DNA of 64,000 nt. It comes from an uncultured Aquimarina sp. GTDB lineage: Bacteria > Bacteroidota > Bacteroidia > Flavobacteriales > Flavobacteriaceae. This document shows, one piece after another, positions 1 through 7,830 of the stretch. Below the pieces are notes generated by a model that ran no database searches, was not told where the DNA came from, and saw only the letters and a program-made list of their open reading frames with translations. Position 1 is the first letter of the stretch. Each line of letters opens with the position of its first letter. Location of the stretch: positions 558,001 through 622,000 of the forward strand of contig CANMSL010000001.1 in NCBI GenBank assembly GCA_947500505.1, in the 5' to 3' direction. The translations under genes and the position numbers were made by a program.

Positions 1-531
1 AATACGAAAAATTCCTGGAGAACAATATTACAGATAGCGGCTACCATTGCCCTGATTCTTTCTGCATATTACTTAGGAAAACAACAAAACAATCAGTCCA
101 TTTCTCAGGAAATAGCTGTTTTGGAAAAAGAAAAAGTGCAACTTAAACAAGAAGTAACCATTTCTCTTATTGAAAATAAATCAGCCAGTAAGCGTTTACA
201 AGCAGTTAATTATGCAGAAGAATTTGAAAAACCAGGAAATGAGATACTAAAAGCTCTAATTAATAAAATGTTTTACGATGACCAAATCAATGTGCGACTA
301 GCTGCAGCAGAAGCATTAACCAAGTTTTCGGACTTAGAAATGGTACGTAAAGCATTAGTACATGCTCTGGAAATAGAACAAGATCCAGGCATGCAAATTG
401 AATTAATTCAAATATTAGTTTCTATAGAAGAAAAACGCGCAGTTCCTTCTATGGAAAAGTTACTTCAGAATGAAGAAACACCAAATTATGTAAAAGATCA
501 AGTAACCATTGGTCTTCCGAGTTTAATTTAA
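1..531 (+). CDS. HEAT-repeat membrane protein, anti-sigma-factor-like (5' partial)
   Basis: The frame is open from base 1, so the start lies outside the window; the first ATG-like start inside it would cut off a clear membrane helix. Bases 1-120 encode a short Asn/Lys segment followed by one hydrophobic helix (ILQIAATIALILSAYYLG) and then a polar coiled stretch. From about residue 60 the protein is alpha-helical with HEAT-like repeats (for example NVRLAAAEALTKF). In Flavobacteriaceae a single-pass protein of this kind often sits between an ECF sigma factor gene and DUF4097 genes, and here two DUF4097 genes follow within 31 and 53 bases. An anti-sigma or sigma-regulating role is therefore inferred; no zinc-finger is visible in the part present. 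Confidence 0.7.
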   Translation, partial: NTKNSWRTILQIAATIALILSAYYLGKQQNNQSISQEIAVLEKEKVQLKQEVTISLIENKSASKRLQAVNYAEEFEKPGNEILKALINKMFYDDQINVRLAAAEALTKFSDLEMVRKALVHALEIEQDPGMQIELIQILVSIEEKRAVPSMEKLLQNEETPNYVKDQVTIGLPSLI

Positions 532-560
532 AATTTCAATCAAAAATTAAAAAAGAACAG

Positions 561-1319
561 ATGAAAAATATAGCAATCGCAATAGTACTTTTTATAACTA
601 TTGGACACGTACACGCACAAGAAGATTACTCCCAATCCTTACAAGGAGTTGATAATGTAGTCATCAGCTCTGAATCCGGAGTTAAACTGAAAGCACACGA
701 TAAAAATGAATTGTTGATTATAGGGAATGGTAGGAAGATGCCCGAAAAAGCACGAGGTTTAAAAGCAGTATATGCAGGCGGAAGTGATAATACAGGTTTT
801 GGAGTGTATGCACAAAAAGAAGGAGGAACATTGATCGTTAGAAACTTAAAAAGTACCTATACCAAAACGTTAGAAGTTTTTCTCCCAAAAAGTATCAATA
901 TTAAAGTCGAAAGAAGCAACCTCGGAAAAATTTTTGCCGAAGGATTCTCGTCAGAAATTGAAGCCACCACCAATGTTGGCCATATAACATTAAGAGATGT
1001 TACCGGGCCAATTGTAGCCAAAACGGCTACAGGTGAGATCAACATTGTTTTTAATAAAGTAAACCAGAGTTCACCAATTTCTTTGGTCTCAGCGACAGGA
1101 GCTATTGATATTAGCATTCCTGCCAATACACCTGCAAACTTAGAGATGAAAGCAACGATGGGTGAGATTTTTACTGACTTTGACATTAAATTCCCTGTGC
1201 CAGAAAGTAATCTAAAAGTAGTAAGTGGTAAAAAAACAATAAAAACTGAACTAAATAACGGTGGTGTAGAGATTAACCTAAAATCGGCAACCGGTAATAT
1301 TTATCTAAGAAAACAATAA
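561..1319 (+). CDS. secreted DUF4097-type beta-repeat protein
   Basis: A 252-residue protein with a signal peptide (about residues 1-19, ending HVHAQ). The mature part is a repetitive beta structure with recurring short 'vksaTGnI' units (TTNVGHITL, KTATGEINI, VSATGAIDI, KSATGNIYL), the hallmark of the DUF4097/adhesin-like right-handed beta-helix family. It follows the HEAT protein by 29 bases and is followed by a paralogue, so the three probably share a transcript. The family is often controlled by an ECF sigma factor in this phylum. The biochemical role is unknown; an envelope location is inferred from the signal peptide. There is no lipobox cysteine. Confidence 0.75.
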   Translation: MKNIAIAIVLFITIGHVHAQEDYSQSLQGVDNVVISSESGVKLKAHDKNELLIIGNGRKMPEKARGLKAVYAGGSDNTGFGVYAQKEGGTLIVRNLKSTYTKTLEVFLPKSINIKVERSNLGKIFAEGFSSEIEATTNVGHITLRDVTGPIVAKTATGEINIVFNKVNQSSPISLVSATGAIDISIPANTPANLEMKATMGEIFTDFDIKFPVPESNLKVVSGKKTIKTELNNGGVEINLKSATGNIYLRKQ

Positions 1320-1371
1320 AGAGGTCATTCGTCAACCCTTCCACCTAAGGTGGATCAAAAACAACAAAATC

Positions 1372-2085
1372 ATGAAAATTTTAGTACATCTAATCGCTTT
1401 ATGTTGTATAGCCTTTCAGCTAAATGCACAAAAAGTAATCGAAAAAGAAATCAATGCATCAGCAGATCGAATAAAAATAGAGTTTAAATTTGCTGAAGAT
1501 ATAAATGTAAAAACCTGGGATAAAAATACAGTCTACCTCAAAGCGGAAGTAAGTGTCAATGATGGAGAATATGATGATTACTTCGACCTAAAAATCGATA
1601 ATTCTTCTTCTGTTTTGGACATAGAATCCAGTTACGGAGATTTATTTGACAAATGGAAAAAAGAGAAAGGATCTAACCGTAAAAAAAATTGGGGACCATG
1701 TAATAATATGGATATCGATGCTAACTATACACTATATTTACCTAAAAATTCCAAACTAAGAGTAAAAAGCATATCTGGCAACGTAGCCTCAGAGAATTAT
1801 CAGGGGGACTTAGAAATTGATATTATCAGTGGTAATATTGATATTAAAAAATATGATGGAGAGCTCACACTGAAAACAATTAGTGGAGACATTGATATTA
1901 ATATTGCTCAATCCAAATTATTAGCAGAAACGATTTCCGGATTAATATACTCTGAAAAAGAAATGGAGTTTGATCGTGGAAAAAACAGAATGGTTGGTAG
2001 TAAAGTTACAGGTACATTTGGCGATGTCAAAAGCAACTTACATCTTAAGACAATTAGCGGAGATATTTTTTTAAGAAAACAATAA
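1372..2085 (+). CDS. secreted DUF4097-type beta-repeat protein (paralogue)
   Basis: A 237-residue paralogue of the preceding gene with its own signal peptide (residues 1-19, ending QLNAQ). The repeat units are especially regular: VKSISGNVAS, IDIISGNIDI, LKTISGDIDI, AETISGLIYS and LKTISGDIFL, each about 20 residues apart, consistent with a beta-solenoid. The N-terminal third is charged and rich in Lys/Asp. A small hairpin (CCACCT-A-AGGTGG, 1341-1353) lies in the 52-base gap before it. Function unknown; likely co-expressed with the upstream anti-sigma-like gene. Confidence 0.75.
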   Translation: MKILVHLIALCCIAFQLNAQKVIEKEINASADRIKIEFKFAEDINVKTWDKNTVYLKAEVSVNDGEYDDYFDLKIDNSSSVLDIESSYGDLFDKWKKEKGSNRKKNWGPCNNMDIDANYTLYLPKNSKLRVKSISGNVASENYQGDLEIDIISGNIDIKKYDGELTLKTISGDIDINIAQSKLLAETISGLIYSEKEMEFDRGKNRMVGSKVTGTFGDVKSNLHLKTISGDIFLRKQ

Positions 2086-2141
2086 TATAATGTGAGTTCG
2101 ACACAAGAAATTTTACGTCAGTCAGAGTAATTTTCGACAGA

Positions 2142-2242
2142 AAATTGTATCCAAGACAAGTAAATTTTCAAACAAAAGCCTAATTTCGATACAATTTTTC
2201 TCCGTTTCACTATGAAAAAGCACTCAATTTGAAGGCTTTTTT
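2142..2242. repeat. intergenic inverted repeat with terminator-like arms
   Basis: Arms near 2139-2151 (agaaaattgtatc) and 2188-2201 (gatacaatttttct) are nearly complementary. A second, wider pair, aaaagcc (2174-2180) and aaggctttttt (2232-2242), would end in a T-run and could terminate the DUF4097 operon. The 260-base gap between the second and third DUF4097 genes holds nothing else recognisable except a near-consensus -7 box (TACCTTCG, 2332-2339) just ahead of the next start codon. Confidence 0.4.
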
Positions 2243-2346
2243 ATAACTAAAATCATAGATCGCACTCATATTAATACAATTCATCAATAAAATTCTAAGA
2301 CCATCGATGTACATTAAAATCAGGAAAAAAGCTACCTTCGATAAAT

Positions 2347-2967
2347 ATGAAGAAGCTTTTTTTCTTTTTTATCGCTTATATACTATCCATCCACGTATCC
2401 GGTCAATCAACTTTTGATAAAAGTATCGATGCTACTGGACTTTCAGAAGTATTTATTCTTCTTGATAATACTTTTCAGATTGAAATAGGGAATACTTCAG
2501 AAAATAAGATCATAGTTAATGCTATTTCTGAGGGAGAATACCAAAACGACATATTGATAAATACCAAACGAAAAGGTGAAAGGCTTACAATTCTTGATGA
2601 TTTTCAACCTTTCTTTAAAAACCATGATGACAAACTCAGTGCGCATAAAGTTATTGTAGTAAAGGTAAGAATACATGTACCTCAACATCTTAAAGTAACT
2701 ATCCAATCCAGGCTAGCCTCTTTGACGCTGGTTGGCAGGATAAGATCTTTATTTGTAGAACTTAATTCGGGAGATTGTTTACTAAACCATTTTACCGGAA
2801 ATGCTACAGTGAATACCCTAAGCGGAAATATAACAGTTCGTACTACAAACGCTATGATCAATGCATCTACAAAATCAGGAATTCTTTATGAAGAAAAGAT
2901 GTATGGTCAACATCTGATAGCGTTAAAATCCATTAGTGGAAACATTAGTATCTTCAAAACAAAATAA
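2347..2967 (+). CDS. secreted DUF4097-like protein, divergent
   Basis: A 206-residue protein with a signal peptide (residues 1-20, ending HVSGQ). The C-terminal half has the same short beta repeats as the two upstream genes (LNSGDCLL, VNTLSGNITV, ASTKSGILY, LKSISGNISI) but the N-terminal half has diverged. It is separated from them by a 261-base gap holding a hairpin region, so it probably has its own promoter. Only 24 bases separate it from lspA, which has its own -7 box. Function unknown. Confidence 0.65.
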   Translation: MKKLFFFFIAYILSIHVSGQSTFDKSIDATGLSEVFILLDNTFQIEIGNTSENKIIVNAISEGEYQNDILINTKRKGERLTILDDFQPFFKNHDDKLSAHKVIVVKVRIHVPQHLKVTIQSRLASLTLVGRIRSLFVELNSGDCLLNHFTGNATVNTLSGNITVRTTNAMINASTKSGILYEEKMYGQHLIALKSISGNISIFKTK

Positions 2968-2972
2968 AACAC

Positions 2973-2980
2973 TATTTTTG
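2973..2980 (+). promoter_or_regulatory. predicted -7 box of lspA (TATTTTTG)
   Basis: A perfect match to the Bacteroidota -7 element TAnnTTTG, placed 11 bases before the first ATG of lspA. Transcription would begin at about 2986-2988, leaving almost no leader if 2992 is the start and about 23 bases if the second ATG at 3010 is used. Confidence 0.5.
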
Positions 2981-2991
2981 TCCGTCATTGT

Positions 2992-3621
2992 ATGAAATAT
3001 CAGAAGTTTATGTCTCTAAAGAAGTCTATTTTAGTTATAATCGTAGTTCTACTAATAGATCAGATTTCCAAAATATACATTAAAACCAATTTTACATTAC
3101 ACGAAGAGGTGCCGGTATTTAGTTGGTTTCGTATCGTATTTGTAGAAAATAAAGGAATGGCCTGGGGATTCGAGCTACCGGGAAATTATGGTAAACTCGT
3201 GCTCACCTTGTTTAGGTTAGTGGCTATTACGGGGATAGGGTATTGGTTATATGACTCTGTTCGAAAGAATAGCTCCAGAATACTTACATTTTGTATTGCT
3301 CTGATTTTTGCTGGTGCTTTCGGTAATATAATCGATTCGATATTATATGGAATTATATTTAATGAAAGTACTACAACACAAATAGCTCAATTTCTTCCGG
3401 AAGGTGGTGGTTATGAAAGTATTTTTTACGGAAAGGTAGTCGATATGATTCAGTTTACTTTTTATGATGATATTTTACCAGAATGGATCCCATTTTGGGG
3501 TGGAAATCATTTTTCTTTTTTTGATCCCGTTTTTAACATTGCAGATTCCGCCATAAGTATTGGGGTTTTCTTACTCTTGGTATTTAGCAAAAGAGCTTTC
3601 CCAAAGAAAGAAGAAGTATAA
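2992..3621 (+). CDS. lspA: lipoprotein signal peptidase (signal peptidase II)
   Basis: A 209-residue aspartic membrane peptidase that cleaves prolipoproteins before the lipidated cysteine. It has four hydrophobic helices and the family motifs: LLIDQISKIYIK near residue 20, ENKGMAWGF near 52, GNIIDS (Asp115) and FNIADSAI (Asp185), the latter two carrying the catalytic aspartates. The loop between helices 3 and 4 is long, as is common in Bacteroidota LspA. The -7 box lies so close that the second ATG (residue 7, MSLKKSIL) may be the true start. Many lipoproteins in this window would be its substrates. Confidence 0.95.
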   Translation: MKYQKFMSLKKSILVIIVVLLIDQISKIYIKTNFTLHEEVPVFSWFRIVFVENKGMAWGFELPGNYGKLVLTLFRLVAITGIGYWLYDSVRKNSSRILTFCIALIFAGAFGNIIDSILYGIIFNESTTTQIAQFLPEGGGYESIFYGKVVDMIQFTFYDDILPEWIPFWGGNHFSFFDPVFNIADSAISIGVFLLLVFSKRAFPKKEEV

Positions 3622-3623
3622 GA

Positions 3624-4025
3624 TTATTCTAAAATCTTTTCAAAATCCTCTATGGCTATAGGTTTTACCAGATAATCTAAAACCACCTTACTAGATTTAG
3701 CTCTATCCACGTCTCTATTATCAATAGAGGAACTTACCACATATAAGTCAATCTTTTTACTGATTTTGTCCTTGATCTTTTCGAATTCCCTTAAAAATTG
3801 CCAACCATCCATAATTGGCATATTAAGATCAAGAAATATGACTTGAGGAACGTTTTGATCTTCTATATCTTCTACAGAATTTATAAAATAGTTTAATGCT
3901 TCTTTTCCGTTATTAAAAATGATAACATTTTCCGATAATTTTTTTAACTTAATAATTTTGCTTATCAGATTAATATACATTTTGTCATCATCTATGATGC
4001 AGACACTCTTTGAATTATGGGGCAT
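3624..4025 (-). CDS. single-domain response regulator (CheY-like receiver)
   Basis: A 133-residue stand-alone receiver domain. The acidic pocket is IDDD near residues 11-14, the phospho-acceptor is Asp66 in VIFLDLNMPIMDGW, the conserved Thr/Ser is in VVSSS and the Lys is in LVKPI near residue 122. There is no output domain, so it probably acts through protein contacts or a phosphorelay. Its end lies only 2 bases from the end of lspA (convergent). No histidine kinase is adjacent. Before the local duplication it probably lay directly downstream of the folate cyclo-ligase gene. Confidence 0.88.
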   Translation of the reverse strand: MPHNSKSVCIIDDDKMYINLISKIIKLKKLSENVIIFNNGKEALNYFINSVEDIEDQNVPQVIFLDLNMPIMDGWQFLREFEKIKDKISKKIDLYVVSSSIDNRDVDRAKSSKVVLDYLVKPIAIEDFEKILE

Positions 4026-4076
4026 TTTGGGGTATATTTTAAAATCAATGAGACACTATAACTGGTCTTATTTATA

Positions 4077-4425
4077 AAAATTGCTTAACGTTAGTTAAAA
4101 CTATAAATTTTTAACGGGGTCACACAATAATCAAGTTTAATATCGGTAGACATCACTCCTTCAATTTCTTTTTCGGGAGCGAAAAAGGAAAGTCCGATTT
4201 TAATAGTTTCGGGATTACATTGGGATAAAAATTTGTCATAAAAACCTTTACCATATCCCACTCGGTTTCCGTTGTCATCAAAAGCTAATGATGGCACGAA
4301 AACAACGTCAATTTTGGATTCAGGAATAGGAATCCCGTCAGTGGGTTCTGGAATACCCCAACGGTTTACTTCTAATTTTGTATTATCAGTTAACAATAAA
4401 TGTGTCAAAGTGTTTTTTTCAAAAT
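4077..4425. repeat. left copy of ~350-bp direct repeat (cyclo-ligase 3' end)
   Basis: This is nearly identical, in the same orientation, to about 6262-6613. The match includes the 3' end of the gene and about 14 bases beyond its stop codon. The two copies bracket roughly 1.8 kb of broken genes, as expected for an insertion that carried its own copy of the target gene's 3' end. Confidence 0.8.
4091..4425 (-). pseudogene. 5' truncated copy of 5-formyltetrahydrofolate cyclo-ligase
   Basis: This encodes only the C-terminal ~105 residues of the cyclo-ligase found intact at 6276-6854 and differs from it at only a handful of positions (for example VPSLAFDD versus VPLLAFDD and FFAPEKEIEG versus FFTPEKKIEG). 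The N-terminal domain is missing; the similarity fades at about 4425, just before a remnant of another gene. It keeps the GNRVGYGKGFYD nucleotide-binding loop but cannot be a complete enzyme. The duplicated DNA extends past the stop codon to about 4077. Confidence 0.85.
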
Positions 4426-4433
4426 TTTCTTTA

Positions 4434-4893
4434 CTAATTTCCTAGTTCTAGTTGATTTTTTACGAGATTGTAATAATCTCCTTTTCTTTGAGTAAGGGAA
4501 GTATGGGTTCCAACCTCAACAGTTTTACTCTTATCAAGCACTACAATTAGATCTGCATTTTTTACAGTACTTAATCGATGAGCAATAATAATTACCGTTT
4601 TGCCCTTAAAAAAGAATTTAGATTTTTCATAATCTCTTTTTCATTGTTAGCATCTAATTCGCTCGTTGCTTCATCAAAAAAAAGTATGTTTGAGTTTTTA
4701 TAAACAGCTCTCGCAATTAAAAGTCTTTGTCTCTGTCCAGTACTCATTCAGTGACCCTCGTTGCCAATTTTAGTCTTATATCCCATTGGGAGTGAATTTA
4801 TAATTTGATCAATATTACCAACGGGATATTGTTAGCGATTGTATCATTGAAAATAAAATCTTCCTGCATAACCACCCCACAATTATCTCTCCA
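4434..4893 (-). pseudogene. remnant of a peptidase-containing (bacteriocin-type) ABC exporter, ATPase domain
   Basis: Reading the minus strand and allowing breaks gives the C-terminal ATPase domain of a SunT-like exporter: CGVVMQEDFIFNDTIANNI, then a deletion, then INSLPMGYKTKIGNEGH, a stop codon, [16 protein letters not shown] (signature), [16 protein letters not shown] (Walker B), a 1-base frameshift, [19 protein letters not shown] and finally [13 protein letters not shown] and the natural stop. The peptidase and membrane domains are gone. At least three lesions (deletion, nonsense, frameshift) show that it is dead. The family exports GG-leader peptides, which is notable given the lanthipeptide cluster 28 kb away. 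Confidence 0.85.
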
Positions 4894-4922
4894 TCGAATT
4901 CATCTATAATTAAATATTTAAA

Positions 4923-5832
4923 TTACTTTTTATTCTTATAAAGCTTATTAAATCGCCAAGTCTCGTAACCATGTCTAGGAAGTCCAATTGACTCTCTTAG
5001 TTCGTTTATTTTCTTTGTGTTAGTAATGGATCTTTTAGTTTTATAGGTCCAATATTTCTGTTCTTCTTTATCATAGAGTAAATGTTGATCATATACAACT
5101 CCATAGGTAAAAGGATTACATTTACCCTCTTTTACAGATAATAATATTTTGGGTAAAAAATAGGACACTCTAATGGAGTCTTCAGTATGAAGTAGCATGA
5201 CTCTAATACTAGGGTTATTTTTGTCTGGATTAGATGATGTACCAATTATTGCATGGTTAGGGTAACCATATTTTTCAAAAATTGTAATAAGTTTACTTGT
5301 ATTAATATCATCTATTGAATCTTGTTTTATAATATTTTCACCTATATAATTTCTCCCTCGATAAAGTTGATCTTTTCTCTTCATTTCTAAGATTTCTTCC
5401 CGCAAATTTATATCAAGTGCTTTTATGAATTTAGTTGATAATGAGTTGAAATCCTCCTTAGATAGATTAGATTCGATTTTTATCAGTTTAAGTATACTAT
5501 CATTCGTTATTTGATTCCAAGTAATCCCATATTCGCTTATTAAATGACGTAATCCATCAAAAGATTTAGTCTTATTATTGGTCAGGAAGGCACTTTTAAC
5601 ATATGTTCTATATTCGTAATATATTGGAAGATTAATAGGAGAATTTTGTTTAAATGCATTTTGCAGTATCGCATATGACTTTTCATAATTACCTTCAATA
5701 AATAAGCTATCTGCTTTGTAAACAGATTTATAATATCCATCATCTATGTAGTTTTTGCTGTGATTTCGAGCTACAACAAGTTAAAAGTAGTGGCAAAAAA
5801 AGAAGAGATAAAAAGTTAAGTTTTTTTCTCAT
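4923..5832 (-). pseudogene. frameshifted lipoprotein gene of unknown function
   Basis: An ATG at 5832 begins a lipoprotein signal sequence (MRKKLNFLSLLFLPLLL followed by TCCSS, a lipobox cysteine), but that frame stops about 90 bases later. The adjacent frame then runs open from about 5780 to 4923 with no good start of its own, giving ~280 residues beginning near NYIDDGYYKSVYKADSLF. A 1-base slip around the A-run at 5750-5765 would join the two. The protein has a helical, TPR-like first half and a polar C-terminal half. I do not recognise the family. It lies next to the exporter remnant inside the repeat-bracketed patch, so it may have belonged to the same lost locus. Confidence 0.65.
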
Positions 5833-6261
5833 AAGGAATGTTAATTTTTCATAATAATAACAAATTGAGACTAAATAGTTTGAAAATCTTTTTAGTTAAT
5901 ACTATTTAATGGGACTTATAGTTAATTAAATATTCTTAGTAATGTTCTATTCAGTTGTCATTTCAGATTGTTTTAATGTTTTTGTAGAATTTCATCTTCG
6001 CAAGCGATCCTTTTTTAGTTTTGATATCGGAAAGCAGATTTATCTCTATGGTTCGACAAATGAGCATCCGGTATCAAATTATTCGGGGACTATAATTTTA
6101 AGATATTTTAAATTCTTTCTAATTTTTATCATTTTACAGAGTTCCTTTATATTGCTGTCATTAATTTATTAAGTATTATGTGTCTTAAATATTTAATATG
6201 TTACCCAAAATTTTGAATAATTTTAAGCACAAAGTGGTAATAGCCTTAATAACTTGTAACA
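5833..6261. other. gene-poor AT-rich stretch, nothing recognised
   Basis: About 430 bases between the broken lipoprotein and the right-hand repeat. A 76-codon open frame on the plus strand (5942-6172) has a hydrophobic C-terminus, no recognisable family and no clear promoter, and I do not call it a gene. The minus strand shows only short broken frames. It probably is decayed filler of the same insertion. Confidence 0.4.
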
Positions 6262-6613
6262 AAAATTGTTTAACATTAGTTAAAACTATAAATTTTTAAC
6301 GGGGTCACACAATAATCAAGTTTAATATCGGTAGACATCACTCCTTCAATTTTTTTTTCGGGAGTGAAAAAAGAAAGTCCGATTTTAATAGTTTCGGGAT
6401 TACATTGGGATAAAAATTTGTCATAAAAACCTTTACCGTATCCCACTCGGTTTCCGTTGTCATCAAAAGCTAATAATGGCACGAAAACAACGTCAATTTT
6501 GGATTCGGGAATAGGAATCCCGTCAGTGGGTTCTGGAATACCCCAACGGTTTACTTCTAATTTTGTACTATCAGTTAACAACGAATGCATTAAGGTGTTA
6601 TTCTCAAAATTAC
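6262..6613. repeat. right copy of ~350-bp direct repeat (cyclo-ligase 3' end)
   Basis: Partner of 4077-4425, same orientation. This copy is part of the complete cyclo-ligase gene. Confidence 0.8.
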
Positions 6614-6854
6614 TTTTAGGAACTACTATATTTTTATCCTTCCCCTGAAGGATATGAAGTATAAACTCTGTATTAATTTCTTTTTGATTTTGGATTGATA
6701 AAAAAACATGATAAAAAGTTTTTTCCCAAATAGGCATCTTTAATAAATGATTGGCAATATCAAGACTTAGATCATCGATCTTTTCTGTTGTAAGTTTAGC
6801 ACGCAACTCTTTATACTTTTTTCTAAGATTCTTCTTATGCTGACTTATCATCAC
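6276..6854 (-). CDS. 5-formyltetrahydrofolate cyclo-ligase
   Basis: A 192-residue cytosolic enzyme (MTHFS, YgfA/Fau family) that converts 5-formyl-THF to 5,10-methenyl-THF with ATP. The N-terminal KKNLRKKYKELRAKL segment and the C-terminal loop GNRVGYGKGFYDKFL are family signatures. It overlaps the preceding gene by 20 bases and is the last gene of a four-gene minus-strand operon. Two consecutive ATG codons begin the frame; the second gives MISQHKK. Its 3' half is duplicated at 4077-4425, so this copy may have been rebuilt by the insertion. Confidence 0.92.
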   Translation of the reverse strand: MMISQHKKNLRKKYKELRAKLTTEKIDDLSLDIANHLLKMPIWEKTFYHVFLSIQNQKEINTEFILHILQGKDKNIVVPKSNFENNTLMHSLLTDSTKLEVNRWGIPEPTDGIPIPESKIDVVFVPLLAFDDNGNRVGYGKGFYDKFLSQCNPETIKIGLSFFTPEKKIEGVMSTDIKLDYCVTPLKIYSFN

Positions 6855-7824
6855 CTAAAACCTTTGTGATATTAAAAATTGCATCTCCTTTATAGACGAT
6901 TGGTGCTTCATTTACATTGATAATGTAGCCTTCGTTATTTGCTTTTACTACATGCCTCATTTTACCGTAGGGATCAGTTATCGTGGCTAAATGCTCTCCT
7001 TTTTCTACATGTTTCCCATATGGGATCTTCACGTGCAATAACCCACTATATTTTGCTCGTACCCAAGTACTTTTTTTTATAAATATAGTTTCGGTATGAA
7101 TCTCCGGTGCGACAAAAGAAGGGTGCAGCATATCTAGATGACTTAAAACTCTCATGGTACCCTGTACACCTTCTCTGGCAATTTCTTTATTACTATTTTG
7201 CGATTTTCCACCCTCAAACAATAGGATGTCTATTTCTTTTTTAGCACAGGTGGCACGATAAGATCCATCCAGGTTTTTAGAGAACATGGTAAAAGGTGCA
7301 TTAAATATCTTTGCGTACTCTACTAATTTTTCATTTTGTGCATCTACCCGAATATGTGGTGCATTAAACCTGCTCGCTCCTCCTGTATGAAAGTCCAAGC
7401 AAAAATCTGCTGCCGGCAAAATCTCGTTAACAAACTGATATGCAAAACGACTGGCTAACGATCCGCTTTTTGTACCTGGAAAAACTCGATTTAAATCTCT
7501 ACCATCCGGAAAGGAACGTTGCATGCCTAAAAATCCAAATACATTTAAAACAGGAATACATATAATTGTCCCTTTTGCAGGTTTATTAATTTTTTTAGAT
7601 ATAATCTGACGAACAACTTCTACTCCGTTAATTTCATCTCCGTGAATTCCGGCAGTAATTAATATGGTAGGACCTATTTTTTTGGATCTTTCGATAATTA
7701 TAGGAATCTCTATCTTAGTAGAAGTATAAAGATTAGCTATATTAAAATTGATTGTTTTGCTAGCTCCCAGCGGAATATCTTCTCCTAAAATATTTAAGAT
7801 ATGATTTTTACCTGTATTTGTCAT
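6835..7824 (-). CDS. succinylglutamate desuccinylase/aspartoacylase-type M14 hydrolase
   Basis: A 329-residue zinc-dependent amide hydrolase. The HxxE zinc motif is in AGIHGDEINGVEV (near residues 57-69) and the third ligand His is in CLDFHTGG. The C-terminal ~80 residues form a lipoyl-like beta domain (HVEKGEHLATITDPYGK), typical of the AspA/AstE group. It is 6 bases downstream of the RimK-type ligase and overlaps the cyclo-ligase start. Its pairing with a glutamate ligase and a RimB-like protease suggests it cleaves an N-acyl or glutamyl-type amide made by the neighbour, but the substrate is not evident. Confidence 0.85.
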   Translation of the reverse strand: MTNTGKNHILNILGEDIPLGASKTINFNIANLYTSTKIEIPIIIERSKKIGPTILITAGIHGDEINGVEVVRQIISKKINKPAKGTIICIPVLNVFGFLGMQRSFPDGRDLNRVFPGTKSGSLASRFAYQFVNEILPAADFCLDFHTGGASRFNAPHIRVDAQNEKLVEYAKIFNAPFTMFSKNLDGSYRATCAKKEIDILLFEGGKSQNSNKEIAREGVQGTMRVLSHLDMLHPSFVAPEIHTETIFIKKSTWVRAKYSGLLHVKIPYGKHVEKGEHLATITDPYGKMRHVVKANNEGYIINVNEAPIVYKGDAIFNITKVLGDDKSA

Positions 7825-7830
7825 ATTCTT

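Noticed and set aside
4091..4408. A second functional cyclo-ligase
   Set aside because: It lacks the N-terminal half and starts inside the conserved domain; it is the tail of a duplicated gene.
5942..6172. 76-codon plus-strand frame with a hydrophobic end
   Set aside because: No family resemblance, no convincing promoter, and it lies within a decayed patch; likely chance in AT-rich DNA.
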